From NCBI GenBank assembly GCA_023935145.1, contig CM043705.1:60432584-60496583 (forward strand): a stretch of DNA of 64,000 bases. The letters run 5' to 3'. This document shows, one piece after another, positions 1 through 11,583 of the stretch. Below the pieces are notes generated by a model. That model was given only the letters and a program-made list of their open reading frames with translations, ran no database searches and was not told the DNA's origin. Origin of the DNA: Bretschneidera sinensis. Its lineage: Eukaryota > Streptophyta > Magnoliopsida > Brassicales > Akaniaceae. Numbering within the stretch: position 1 is the first letter of the stretch; each line of letters starts with the position of its first letter. The translations under genes were made by a program, and so were the position numbers.

Positions 1-297
1 ATGGTTTATGAGATTGATTCATCATTGGATGAATGTCACAACATCTATAATATTGACGTGACTCATTCAAATGATGCATTGAAATCTAAATATTCTCCCC
101 AATTATTGAAGGGGACCTCTGAATTATTTTGATGACGAACTTTCTTCTTCTACGCACTGCCCTTCTCTTTTTTTGTAAAAAAAAAATTACTCTAACAAGA
201 AAAGTGTAGTGTTCATCACCAAAGTTTAAACGAATACCAAATATTACCTAAGATAATTTAGACAAAGTAATTCAAAGGAAATAGAAAATTCTCATAC

Positions 298-985
298 CGG
301 GAAGCTAAATGTGGAGAGACCTCTTTTCCTCGTTAAGGTATATTTAGCATGTGGTTCTGCTGTATGAAGCATGCATGTGAGTGACTGCCATTGATTAAGA
401 CCCATTGAATCCCCAATAAACATGATCCGTTTTCCTTTAAATCTCCTCAAGAAATCTTTCCAGTTAAATCTGTTTATATATATAAATTGTCTTATAAATC
501 ATGTAATTAATTATTAAATTAGTAAATGGCTTCGGAGAGGAAAATTAAGGTTGGTAAATATGTACGTACTTTGGTAACGTGCATGAATTGGGCTTCCATC
601 TGTTCTTAAGATAATCTTTGTCTGGTCGACCACTTTTATGGCAATCAAATTGTTTTTCTATAAAAGGGTAACTTTCTGACCTGTAAAAAGGGTAAGAAGA
701 CGTAGTATCATTGTGATAATCCCAACTCCCCTCAAAATAATTACAATAATCAGTCGTTTCATATCTATATACTTCATAGTGGCGTTTTGTATTCCAAAGG
801 GTTACTTTTATTTTGCACTTACGACAATCATAATCTGTCCTATAGCCTTTCTTACATGGATAGCAAGGGTCGTCAGGTTTAAATTTGATCCCGTATTTCT
901 TCCACAATTCTTTCACTTCCTCTTTTCCCCCAAAAACTTCGAAAGCTATTGCACCAGCAAGAAATATAGGAAGCCAAGCAACCAT
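298..985 (-). CDS. TBL: TBL/PMR5-family protein, copy A (exons 1-2 only, continues past left edge)
   Basis: Exon 1 is 570-985, with its ATG at 983-985 and donor GTACGT. Exon 2 is 298-469, with an acceptor after AACAG and donor GTATGAG. Exons 3-5 would lie left of base 1, because bases 1-297 are intron 2. The protein starts with a hydrophobic signal or anchor segment (residues 2-18). A CxxC...CxxC segment follows (C41, C44, C54, C57), then the TBL domain from C81, and exon 2 supplies the esterase-like GDS motif (residues 158-160) followed by [12 protein letters not shown]. Family knowledge: TBL proteins O-acetylate cell-wall polysaccharides in the Golgi. Oddities: the second residue is Val instead of Gly, the conserved Cys106 is Tyr, and Gly142 at the exon 2 start is Trp. 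No frameshift or stop is visible in these two exons, but the catalytic DxxH exon cannot be seen, so activity is unknown. Confidence 0.85.
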
Positions 986-3093
986 TTTTTATCGTCAGTG
1001 TTTAAATATAAGACACAAAATTAATTAAGGTGATGGACTTATTACTACTAATTCATTTTGTTCAATACAACTCAAGGCCAGTTGATTAATTAACTCTTAA
1101 ATACTGCTGTAGTTGTGGAGTAATTAAGCTACTTGCTTTAAAGCTTTATAAAAGATAATAATTATGCAGTTCGTAAAACGTGTAGAGAAAAATGAAATGA
1201 TTACTCATCTTCAGTTTCCATCCATTTACATACTCTTTTTTTCCGTTGCAGTTAAGGATATATTAATTGGTAACTGATTTGGTGAGCTCGAGCGTAATTT
1301 TCCGTGAGTTTGAGATCGTAATTTTTGTTCAATTTAATTGGTAGAAGTTTAACTTTAATAATTATAACCAAAAAAAAGAAAAGAATTTAATGCAAAAAGC
1401 CTTGGATTTTCTTCTCTTTCAATTTCTTTTATTGTATTCTTGTTTCAGTTTCCACGCTAGCTAGCAATTATGGGTTCTCTGAGCCATTCATATATATTTT
1501 TGGGTAATTTCATTTTGATCCCATGTGTTTATTTGGTTTTTCACTTTCTCCACTATGAATGCAGTTTAAAACCAATAAAGAATTAGGAACATCTCCGATA
1601 AATGTCATACATCTCACATATCAGCAAATATCAAATTCCGTAGTTTGAAAACAAAATCCAAAAAATGGAAGCTAATGACATTTTACCCAAGTCTTTCATA
1701 AATTATAATATATACAAATTATTTACTCGCGCAATGCACGTGCCAACACTATAGTACTGTTGCAGTAGTTTATATTTTAAACTAATTTTGTTAACAATGA
1801 GAGAAATTAATTTATATAAAATTTAATAAGTTATTTGAATCGGATTAGGCAAATAAACACGAGGAAACTATTATTTTAAGTGACTTAAGATTAAAGTGTA
1901 CCTGAATTTTGAATGTATATAAACTTCTTTCAAGACAATGATTTTTTTAAATAAAATTTTTAGGCCACTATTTGAGTTTGAAATTAAGTGGAGTTATTTT
2001 TTTCTTTTTAATGTTTTTCACATTTAATCAAATAATTACATTATGTGTAAGGTAAATGAAATGTTCAGCATCTCATCATTGCCTACGTGAATGTTGTCGT
2101 GATATATATATTAATTACATTACTGTCAATTATATGGAGTAATATTTATATCTAAAAAAATAATTGCAACATTTAGATAGAGTACTAAATTGTTTAGATA
2201 AATTCTTTTTCTACATAGAATTAAATATTTTTTCGAGGGGAATTAGATGAATATTTTAATAAGATAATAGAAAATCTTTTAAAAATAGCAGAAATCACAG
2301 CGTCAAATATTCAATAGGGATGACAACGAAGCGGGTTTGAACCACTACCGCCATCTTAGCTCACATACATATGGCAGGATTCAGTGCAACCTCTAGGAGG
2401 AGTAGGCCAGAAAAGCAAGAGATCGATGTAAAATAAATTGATTATTTAATTTGTAAAAGATTTGCAATTGTATAAGTAAATTCGAATTGTAATTCTGTGA
2501 AGAAAAGAAGATATCTCTTTAATGTATTTAACTGCGTACAGAGTAGTACTGTCTTATCAACATACCGTACTTTTTATTAGGAAGATCACTTGTTCATATA
2601 GAATAGTAAATTGTGTTGAAGACTGACTTAATTTCAAAAAATACAAATAAATCCCGGTCAGTGAGAGGAAAAAGAAAACCTTGCTTCTTCAGGTCTTTCT
2701 TTCTCTCCATTGTGTTAACCTAGTAATTTTTGCTGAATGGAAGAAGCAACAATTGTGATTTTGCAACACAAATTCCTATATGGTTTGCTGACAGGACATA
2801 GTGGCTTTCAAATTATTTATTTTTTTTCTTTTAAAGACACATACGTCACTAAAAAGAACAAAATAATTTTGTGGAAGAAGCAATTTCTACTGCAGAAATA
2901 GCCTCTCCCATCTTTTAATTCTTTTTCTTATTTTTGGTACTCTATTTAGCCACTAACTTGTACATGTAGGCCGGCAAAAGATTTTATATAATTTAGTTAG
3001 ATTTTGATTAGTTATTCATTAAGGAACAAGGTAGGAATTACAAGTGTGTTTCACGTTATGATTTCTTGTGGAAAACTTTGATTTGAAAATAAT
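986..3093. other. Intergenic spacer A/B
   Basis: This stretch is AT-rich and no full-size gene is visible. It is the 5' flank of copy A followed by the 3' flank of copy B, and it recurs with high similarity between the other array units. A TATA-like stretch (CTTTATAAAAG at 1144-1154) lies 159 bp upstream of copy A's ATG. A more GC-rich block at about 2300-2436 contains a small plus-strand ORF, listed separately. Confidence 0.6.
2371..2436 (+). other. Conserved small ORF (21 codons) in the array spacer
   Basis: A short ATG-to-TAA frame starting MAGFSATSRR and ending in EIDVK lies in a GC-richer island of an otherwise AT-rich spacer. Equivalent frames occur in the other spacers, with ATG at 6979, 12953, 25473, 34293, 54705 and 59275. 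In the diverged spacers (12953 and 59275) one codon is missing by an in-frame 3-nt deletion. No family is recognised. It may be a relic exon or a chance frame carried along by duplication. Confidence 0.25.
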
Positions 3094-5592
3094 CTAGTTC
3101 TGAAGTAGAGTTGCATATAGGAGTTCATTCCAGGTATCAGGAAGTCCGGGGAGACACCAATGGCTGCAGTCTGTTCCAAGGGATTCTACATGACCGTAGG
3201 ACGAGGGGTGACTATCTTTCCTTAGTTGTGATAACGTTGTCACCTTAAGAAAATGAACTTTCTTTGGCATTGTACCTATTACTTTTTCTAGAATTGCTTC
3301 CGCTTTATGTAAACCTCCTGGATACTTAGACTCAAGCAATGGATGTGTTTCCCCTTTGCAAGTCTTCGCATTTTGATCCCCCCAATCTCTTGAACTGTGT
3401 TAAAAAAAAAGAAAGAGAAATATGAAGATATGTAACAAATACATATGACACTATAGAAATTTACTTACTTGTGATGATCTGGAGAAACACCCTGGAAGAA
3501 GATTTTGGTTTTGGTAGTATCCACATTAGAATTTACCCATCTAGCCCACGTATTCAATGCTTTCTCATATGCAACCAAGCGATCCATGTCTTTGTATGTA
3601 GATTCCCCATCTTGAACAATATCCCATCTGTAAGGTTAATTTTTTTTTTTTTAGAATAGAAATATCACATAAAAGCAAGGTTTTTAATTTTGATTTCAAC
3701 AAAGATTTCGAGAGTAAAAGAAATACGGAAGTACAGATGAAAATTTCGATTTGAATTTGAAATTGTAAAAGGGTCAAAAAATCCATCATCAAGAATTAAT
3801 TCGTTCAATTGCCAGAAATTGACAAAAAAAAAATTCCTCGAAATATTACCTATCTATTCATGGAAATTGAAGGAATTTTCGAAATATCACACAAATTCTG
3901 AATTTTATTGGAAAATCCTGAGTTATTTGGTAAAACGATATGAAATGGTCAAGATGCGTGGAAATTTGAAATTTCAACGAGATTGTGATCCTCGTATGCA
4001 AGGTCAGAGTGAACAAATCAGAAATCATGTGATGAACCAATGTAATGGAAAAGATCCTGGTATATATATATATAAGGTTCTATAAAACCAAAAGTAACTT
4101 CAACTAATATTTTTGAAGGATAGACACCTGAGATTGCGGTTCAAGGGAATCAGTTGTCTTTTTTAATAGAATTCAATCTATGAACACAAACATATGAAGA
4201 GGGTATATATGATTGATTGCACTTTTCAGTTAAAAAAAATCCTCAATATTTAGAGACACAAATCAAGTGTTAATGAAAAACTTACGGTGTTTTGGATCCA
4301 CTGTGAAGCCACCAATGCCATGTATTGAAGATCAATGCATCGATTCCCTTCCATATTTCTCCATCGTTAATGGAATTAAGTTTTAAAATTCGCCGACCTT
4401 TCTCCCTAACAACATCAACTAGCAGTGCATTGCGGGAGAACATTAACGAAACATTGTAGCTCTACAAAAAGAAAAATGAAATTGAAGTGCGGTATGATAT
4501 TTTAGTAATCGTAACAATTTAGTAAATGAGTGGTTAGTGGTTTTATTCTCCACTACATGAATTAAGGGTATCATAGATAGATTTTGTTTTTCTTTTTCTT
4601 AAAAAATGGTTTATGAGATTGATTCATCATTGGATGAATGTCACAACATCCATAATATTGACGTGACTCATTCAAATGATGCATTGAAATCTAAATATTC
4701 TCCCCAGTTATTGAAGGGGACCTCTGAATTATTTTGATGACAAACTTTCTTCTTCTACGCACTGCCCCTCTCTTTTTTTTTTAAAAAAAAAAAATTACAC
4801 TAACAAGAAAAGTTTAGTGTTCATCACCAAAGTTTAAACGAATACCAAATTTAACCTAAGATAATTTAGAGAAAGTAATTCAAAGGAAAAAGAAAATTCT
4901 CATACCGGGAAGTTAAATGTGGAGAGACCTCTTTTCCTCGTTAAGGTATATTTAGCATGTGGTTCTGCTGTATGAAGCATGCATGTGAGTGACTGCCATT
5001 GATTAAGACCCATTGAATCCCCAATAAACATGATCAGTTTTCCTTTAAATCTCCTCAAGAAATCTTTCCCGTTAAATCTGTTTATATATATAAATTGTCT
5101 TATAAATCATGTAATTAATTATTAAATTAGTAAATGACTTTAGAGAGGAAAATTAAGGTTGGTAAATATGTACGTACTTTGGTAACGTGCATGAATTGGG
5201 CTTCCACCTGTACTTAAGATAATCTTTGTCTGGTTGACCATTTTTATGGCAATCAAATTTTTTTCTATAAAAGGGAAACTTTCTGAGCTGTAAAAAGGGT
5301 AAGAAGACGTAGTATCATTGTGATAATCCCAACTCCCCTCAAAATAATTACAATAATCAATCGTTTCATTTCTATATACTTCATAGCGGTGTTTTGTATT
5401 CCAAAGGGTTACTTTTATTTTGCACTTACGACAATCATAATCTGTCCTATAGCCTTTCTTACATGGATAGCAAGGGTCGTCAGGTTTAAATTTGATCCCG
5501 TATTTCTTCCACAATTCTTTGACTTCCTCTTTTCCCCCAAAAACTTCAAAAGCTATTGCACCAGCAAGAAATATAGGAAGCCAAGCACCCAT
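3094..5592 (-). pseudogene. TBL: TBL/PMR5-family pseudogene, copy B (exon 1 frameshift)
   Basis: All five exons are present: exon 1 5178-5592 (415 nt), exon 2 4906-5077, exon 3 4286-4461, exon 4 3469-3627, exon 5 3094-3394. Splice sites are GT-AG throughout. Exon 1 is one base shorter than in the intact copies. A G is missing in the T-rich run near 5256, which shifts the frame just after the PFIEK motif and removes the rest of the TBL domain. The conserved Cys106 is also Phe. Downstream exons are clean: exon 2 has GDSM, exon 3 has the [12 protein letters not shown] block, exon 4 has GVSPDHH, and exon 5 has DCSHWCLPG with Asp and His of the DxxH motif intact. This looks like recent inactivation of an otherwise well-preserved gene. 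Confidence 0.85.
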
Positions 5593-7701
5593 TTTTTATC
5601 GTCAGTGTTTAAATATAAGACACAAAAATAATTAAGGAGATGGACTTATTACTACTAAGTCATTTTGTTCAATACAACTCAAAGCCAGTTGATTAATTAA
5701 CTCTTAAATACTGCTGTAGTAGTGGAGTAATTAAGCTACTTGCTTTATTGCTTTATAAAAGATAATAATTATTCAGTTCGTAAAACGTGTAGAGAAAAAA
5801 GAAATGACAACTCATCTTCAGTTTCCGTCCATTTACATACTCTTTTTTACGTTGCAGTTAAGGATATATTAATTGGTAACTGATTTGGTGAGCTCGAGCG
5901 TAATTTTCCGTGAGTTTGAGATCGTAATTTTTGTTCCATTTAATTGGTAGAAGTTTAACTTTAATAATTATAACCAAAAAAAAGAAAAGAATTTAATGCA
6001 AAAAGCCTTGGATTTTCTTCTCTTTCAATTTTTTTTATTGTATTCTTGTTTCAGTTTCCACGCTAGCTAGCAATTATGGGTTCTCTGATCCATTCGTATA
6101 TTTTTTTTTGGGTAATTTCATTTTGATCCCATGCGTTTATTTGGTTTTTCACTTTCTCCACTATGAATGCGGTTTAAAACCAATAAAGAATTAGGAACAT
6201 CTCCGATAAATGTCATACATCTCACATATCAGCAAATATCAAATTCCGTAGTTTGAAAACAAAATCCAAAAAATGGAAGCTAATGACATTTTACCCAAGT
6301 CTTTCATAAATTATAATATATACAAATTATGTACTCGCGCAATGCACGTGCCAACCCTATAGTACTGTTGCAGTAGTTTATATTTTAAACTAATTTTGTT
6401 AACAATGAGAGAAATTAATCTATATAAAAATTAATATGTTATTTGAATTGGATTAGGCAAATAAACACGAGAAAACTATTATTTTAAGTGACTTAAGATT
6501 AAAGTGTACCTGAATTTTGAATGTATATAAACTTCTTTCAAGACAATGATTTTTTTAAATAAAATTTTTAGGCCACTATTTGAGTTTGAAATTAAGTGTA
6601 GTTATTTTTTTCTTTTTAATGTTTTTCACATTTAATCAAATAATTACATTATGTGTAAGGTAAATGAAATGTTCAGCATCTCATCATTGCTTACGTGAAT
6701 GTTGTCATGATATATATATTAATTACATTGCTGTCAATTATATGGAGTAATATTTATATCTAAAAGAATAATTACAACTTTTAGTTAGAGTACTAAATTG
6801 TTTAGATGAATTCTTTTTCTACATAGAATTAAATATTTTTTCAAGGGGAATTAGATGAATATTTTAATAAGATAAGAGAAAATCTTTTAAAAATAACAGA
6901 AATCACAGCGTCAAATATTCAATAGGGATGACAACGAAGCGGGTTTGAACCACTACCGCCATCTTAGCTCACATACATATGGCAGTATTCAGTGCAACCT
7001 CTAGGAGGAGTAGGCCAGAAAAGCAAGAGATCAATGTAAAATAAATTGATTATTTAATTTGTAAAAGATTTGCAATTGTATAAGTAAATTCGAATTGAAA
7101 TTCTGTGAAGAAAAAAAGATATCTATTTAATGTATTTAACTGCGTACAGAGTAGTACTGTCTTATCAACATACAGTACTTTTTATTAGGAAGATCACTTG
7201 TTCATATAGAATAGTAAATTGTGTTGAAGACTGACTTAATTTCAAAAAATACAAATAAATCCCGGTCAATGAGAGGAAAAAGAAAACCTTGCTTTTTCAG
7301 GTCTTTCTTTCTCTCCATTGTGTTAACCTAGTAATTCTTGCTGAATGGAAGAAGCAACAATCGTGATTTTGCAACACAAATTCCTATATGGTTTGCTGAC
7401 AGGACATAGCGGCTTTCAAATTATTTATTTATTTTCTTTTAATGACACATACGTCACTAAAAAGAACAAAATAATTTTGTGGAAGAAGCAATTTCTACTG
7501 CAGAAATAGCCTCTCCCATCTTTTAATTCTTTTTCTTATTTTTGGTACTCTATTTAGCCACTAACTTGTACATGTAGGTCGGAATAAGATCTTATATAAT
7601 TTAGTTAGATTTTGATGAGTTATTCATTAAGGAACAAGGTAGGAATTACAAGTGTGTTTCACGTTATGCTTTCTTGTGGAAAACTTTGATTTGAAAATAA
7701 T
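5593..7701. other. Intergenic spacer B/C
   Basis: This is a near copy of the spacer at 986-3093. The TATA-like CTTTATAAAAG is at 5751-5761, 159 bp upstream of copy B's start codon. The small spacer ORF lies at 6979-7044 (third residue Val). Nothing else gene-like is seen. Confidence 0.6.
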
Positions 7702-10200
7702 CTAGTTCTGAAGTAGAGTTGCATATAGGAGTTCATTCCAGGTATCAGGAAGTCCGGGGAGACACCAATTGCTGCAGTCTGTTCCAAGGGATTCTACATG
7801 ACCGTAGGACGAGGGGTGACCGTCTTTCCTTCGTTGTGATAAGGTTGTCACCTTAAGCAAAAGAACTTTCTTTGGCATTGTACCTATTACTTTTTCTAGA
7901 TTTGCTTTCGCTTTATGTAAACCTCCTGGATACTTAGACTCAAGCAATGGATGTGTTTCCCCTTTGCAAGTCTTCGCATTTTGATCCCCCCAATCTCTTG
8001 AACTGTGTTAAAAAAAAAAAGAAAGAAAAATATGAAGGTATGTAACAAATACATATGACACTCTATAGAAATTTACTTACTTGTGATGATCTGGAGAAAC
8101 ACCCTGGAAGAAGATTTTGGTTTTGGTAGTATCCACATTAGAATTTACCCATCTTGCCCACGTATTCAATGCTTTCTCATATGCAACCAAGCGATCCATG
8201 TCTTTGTATGTAGATTCCCCATCTTGAACAACATCCCATCTGCAAGGTTAATTTTTTTTTTTTTAGAATAGAAATATCACATAAAAGCAAGGTTTTTAAT
8301 TTTGATTTCAACAAAGATTTCGAGAGTAAAAGAAATACGGAAGTACAGATGAAAATTTCGATTTCAATTTGAAATTGTAGAAGGGTCAAAAAATCCATCA
8401 TCAAGAATTAATTCGTTCAATTGCCAGAAATTGACAAAAAAAAATTCCTCGAAATATTACCTATCTATTCATGGAAATTGAAGTAATTTTCGAAATATCA
8501 CACAAATTCTGAATTTTATTGGAAAATCCTGAGTTATTTGGTAAAACGATATGAAATGGTCAAGATGCGTGGAAATTTGAAATTTCAACGAGATTGTGAT
8601 CCTCGTATGCAAGGTCAGAGTGAACAAATCAGAAATCATGTGATGAACCAATGTAATGGAAAAGATCCTGGTATATACATATAAGGTTCTATAAAACCAA
8701 AAGTAACTTCAACTAATATTTTTGAAGGATAGACACCTGAGATTGCGGTTCAAGGGAATCAGTTGCCTTTTTTAATAGAATTCAATCTATGAACACAAAC
8801 ATATGAAGAGGGTATATATGATTGATTGCACTTTTCAGTTAAAAAAAGTCCTCAATATTTTGAGACACAATTCAAGTGTTAATGAAAAACTTACGGTGTT
8901 TTGGATCCACTGTGAAGCCACCAATGCCATGTATTGAAGATCAATGCATCGATTCCCTTCCATATTTCTCCATCGTTAATGGAATTAAGTTTTAAAATTC
9001 GCCGACCTTTCTCCCTAACAACATCAACTGGCAGTGCATTGCGGGAGAACATTAACGAAACATTGTAGCTCTACAAAAAGAAAAATGAAATTGAAGTGCG
9101 GTATGATATTTTAGTAATTGTAACAATTTAGTAAATGAGTGGTTAGTGGTTTTATTCTCCACTACATGAATTAAGGGTATCATAGATAGATTTTGTTTTT
9201 CTTTTTCTTAAAAAATGGTTTATGAGATTGATTCATCATTGGATGAATGTCACAACATCCATAATATTGACGTGACTCATTCAAATGATGCATTGAAATC
9301 TAAATATTCTCCCCAGTTATTGAAGGGGACCTCTGAATTATTTTGATGACAAACTTTCTTCTTCTACGCACTGCCCCTCTCTTTTTTTTTAAAAAAAAAA
9401 ATTACACTGACAAGAAAAGTGTAGTGTTCATCACCAAAGTTTAAACGAATACCAAATTTAACCTAAGATAATTTAGAGAAAGTAATTCAAAGGAAAAAGA
9501 AAATTCTCATACCGGGAAGCTAAATGTGGAGAGACCTCTTTTCCTCGTTAAGGTATATTTAGCATGTGGTTCTGCTGTATGAAGCATGCATGTGAGTGAC
9601 TGCCATTGATTAAGACCCATTGAATCCCCAATAAACATGATCCGTTCTCCTTTAAATCTCCTCAAGAAATCTTTCCCGTTAAATCTGTTTATATATATAA
9701 ATTGTCTTATAAATCATGTAATTAATTATTAAATTAGTAAATGACTTGAGAGAGGAAAATTAAGGTTGGTAAATATGTACGTACTTTGGTAACGTGCATG
9801 AATTGGGCTTCCACCTGTACTTAAGATAATCTTTGTCTGGTCGACCATTTTTATGGCAATCAAATTGTTTTTCTATAAAAGGGCAACTTTCTGAGCTGTA
9901 AAATGGGTAAGAAGACGTAGTATCATTGTGATAATCCCAACTCCCCTCAAAATAATTACAATAATCAGTCGTTTCATATCTATATACTTCATAGCGGCGT
10001 TTTGTATTCCAAAGGGTTACTTTTATTTTGCACTTACGACAATCATAATCTGTCCTATAGCCTTTCTTACATGGATAGCAAGGGTCGTCAGGTTTAAATT
10101 TGATCCCGTATTTCTTCCACAATTCTTTCACTTCCTCTTTTCCCCCAAAAACTTCGAAAGCTATTGCACCAGCAAGAAATATAGGAAGCCAAGCACCCAT
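7702..10200 (-). CDS. TBL: TBL/PMR5-family protein, copy C (complete frame, DxxH His replaced by Asn)
   Basis: Five exons join in frame to a 407-aa protein: 9785-10200, 9513-9684, 8895-9070, 8081-8239 and 7702-8002. Lengths are 416, 172, 176, 159 and 301 nt, with GT-AG boundaries. Domain order: hydrophobic signal or anchor (2-18), CxxC-x9-CxxC segment (41-57), TBL domain from C81 with [14 protein letters not shown]-esterase-like domain with GDSM at 158-161, FNTWHWW near 246-252, GVSPDHH near 301-307, and the C-terminal DxxH region at 383-386. Here that region reads DCSNWCLPG, so the His that pairs with Asp in the catalytic triad of the family is Asn. It is the only fully visible copy without frameshift, nonsense or insertion. 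By family knowledge it would be a Golgi type II membrane acetyltransferase. By inference it may be catalytically impaired. Confidence 0.85.
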
Positions 10201-10907
10201 TTTTTATCGTCAGTGTTTAAATATAAGACACAAAATTAATTAAGGAGAAGGACTTACTACTACTAATTCATTTTGTTCAATACAACTCAAAGCCAGTTGA
10301 TTAATTAACTCTTAAATACTGCTGTAGTAGTGGAGTAATTAAGCTACTTGCTTTATAGCTTTATAAAAGATAATAATTATGCAGTTCGTAAAACGTGTAG
10401 AGAAAAAAGAAATGATTACTCATCTTCAGTTTCCGTCCATTTACATACTCTTTTTTACGTTGCAGTTAAGGATATATTAATTGGTAACTGATTTGGTGAG
10501 CTCGAGTATCATTTTCCGTGAGTTTGAGATCGTAATTTTTGTTCCATTTAATTGGTAGAAGTTTAACTTTAATAATTATAACCAAAAAAAAGAAAAGAAT
10601 TTAATGCAAAAAGCCTTGGATTTTCTTCTCTTTCAATTTTTTTTTATTGTATTCTTGTTTCAGTTTCCATGCTAGCTAGCAATTATGGGTTCTCTGATCC
10701 ATTCATATATTTTTTTTGGGTAATTTCATTTTGATCCCATGTGTTTATTTGGTTTTTCACTTTCTCCACTATGAATGCGGTTTAAAACCAATAAAGAATT
10801 AGGAACATCTCCAATAAATGTCATACATCTCACATATCAGCAAATATCAAATTCTGTAGTTTGAAAACAAAATCCAAAAAATGGAAGCTAATGACATTTT
10901 ACCATGT
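10201..10907. other. 5' flank of copy C, ending in a deletion junction
   Basis: This starts as the normal 5' flank of a unit, but after the shared block around 10880-10902 it jumps straight into exon 2 of copy D near 10903-10909. In other units this point is followed by about 2 kb of spacer plus exons 5-3. The expected spacer and the 3' half of copy D have been deleted. Confidence 0.65.
10359..10369 (-). promoter_or_regulatory. TATA-like element upstream of TBL copy C
   Basis: CTTTATAAAAG lies 159 bp before copy C's ATG. The same element is at a closely matching distance in A (1144), B (5751), E (24249), F (29127) and G (53479). In the pseudogenes D (about 11734) and H (about 58099) it reads CTTTATAGATG. 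The role is inferred only from motif, position and this pattern. Confidence 0.35.
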
Positions 10908-11583
10908 GGTATATTTAGCATGTGGTTCTGCTGTATGAAGCATGCATGTGAGTGACTGCCATTGATTAAGACCCATTGAATCCCCAATAAACATGATTCG
11001 TTTTCCTTTAAATCTCCTCAAAAAATCTTTCCCGTTAAATCTGTTTATATATATATAAATTGTCTTATAAATCATGTAATTAATTATTAAATTAGTAAAT
11101 GACTTTAGAGAGGAAAATTAAGGTTGGTAAATATGTACGTACTTTAGTAACGTGCATGAATTGGGCTTCCATCTGTACTTAAAATAATTTTTGTCTGGTC
11201 CACCATTTTTATGGCAAGCAAATTGTTTTTCTATAAAAGGGCAATTTTCTGAGCTGTAAAAAGGGTAAAAAACATAGTATTATTGTGATAATCTCAACTC
11301 CCCTCAAAATAATTACAACAATCAGTCGTTTCATATCTATATACTTCATAGCGGTGTTTGTATTCCAAATGGTTACTTTTATTTTGCACTAACGACAGTA
11401 ATAATCTGTCCAATAGCCTTTCTTACATGGATAGCAAGGGTCGTCAGGTTTAAATTTGATCCCGTATTTCTTCCACAATTCTCTGACTTCCTGTTTTCTC
11501 CCCAAAAAATTTAAAAGCTATTGCACCAGCAACCAATATAGGAAGTCAACTTGGACTTATAATCTGCCCAACCAAGCACCCAT
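10908..11583 (-). pseudogene. TBL: TBL/PMR5-family pseudogene, copy D (exons 2 and 1 only)
   Basis: The exon 2 remnant (about 10908-11040) keeps the [11 protein letters not shown] block but lost its donor end at the deletion junction. Exon 1 (11143-11583) is a diverged type. It is about 25 nt longer than normal, has an extra segment right after the start region (AGTCAACTTGGACTTATAAT and following), and carries small indels such as a missing T near 11356. No continuous frame can be read. Exons 3-5 are absent. The same diverged exon 1 occurs in copy H at 57508-57949, so D and H are sister copies from a larger duplication. Confidence 0.8.

Noticed and set aside
1..297. A possible gene start at base 1 (the window begins ATGGTTTATGAG)
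   Set aside because: The same sequence lies in intron 2 of every other TBL copy (for example 4606 onward) and has no open frame of note.
713..1024. A 103-residue hydrophobic plus-strand ORF opposite TBL exon 1, present in most copies (also 5320, 9928, 23818, 28695, 53048)
   Set aside because: It is the reverse-strand shadow of the conserved exon 1. Its conservation follows from the sense coding sequence and it has no own start context or splice logic.
3471..3659. Repeated 60-75 residue ORFs on either strand around exons 3-4 of each TBL copy (for example 3565-3792, 3819-4085, 3858-4040)
   Set aside because: They lie antisense to exon 4 or inside intron 3, run across splice sites and carry low-complexity AT-driven residues.
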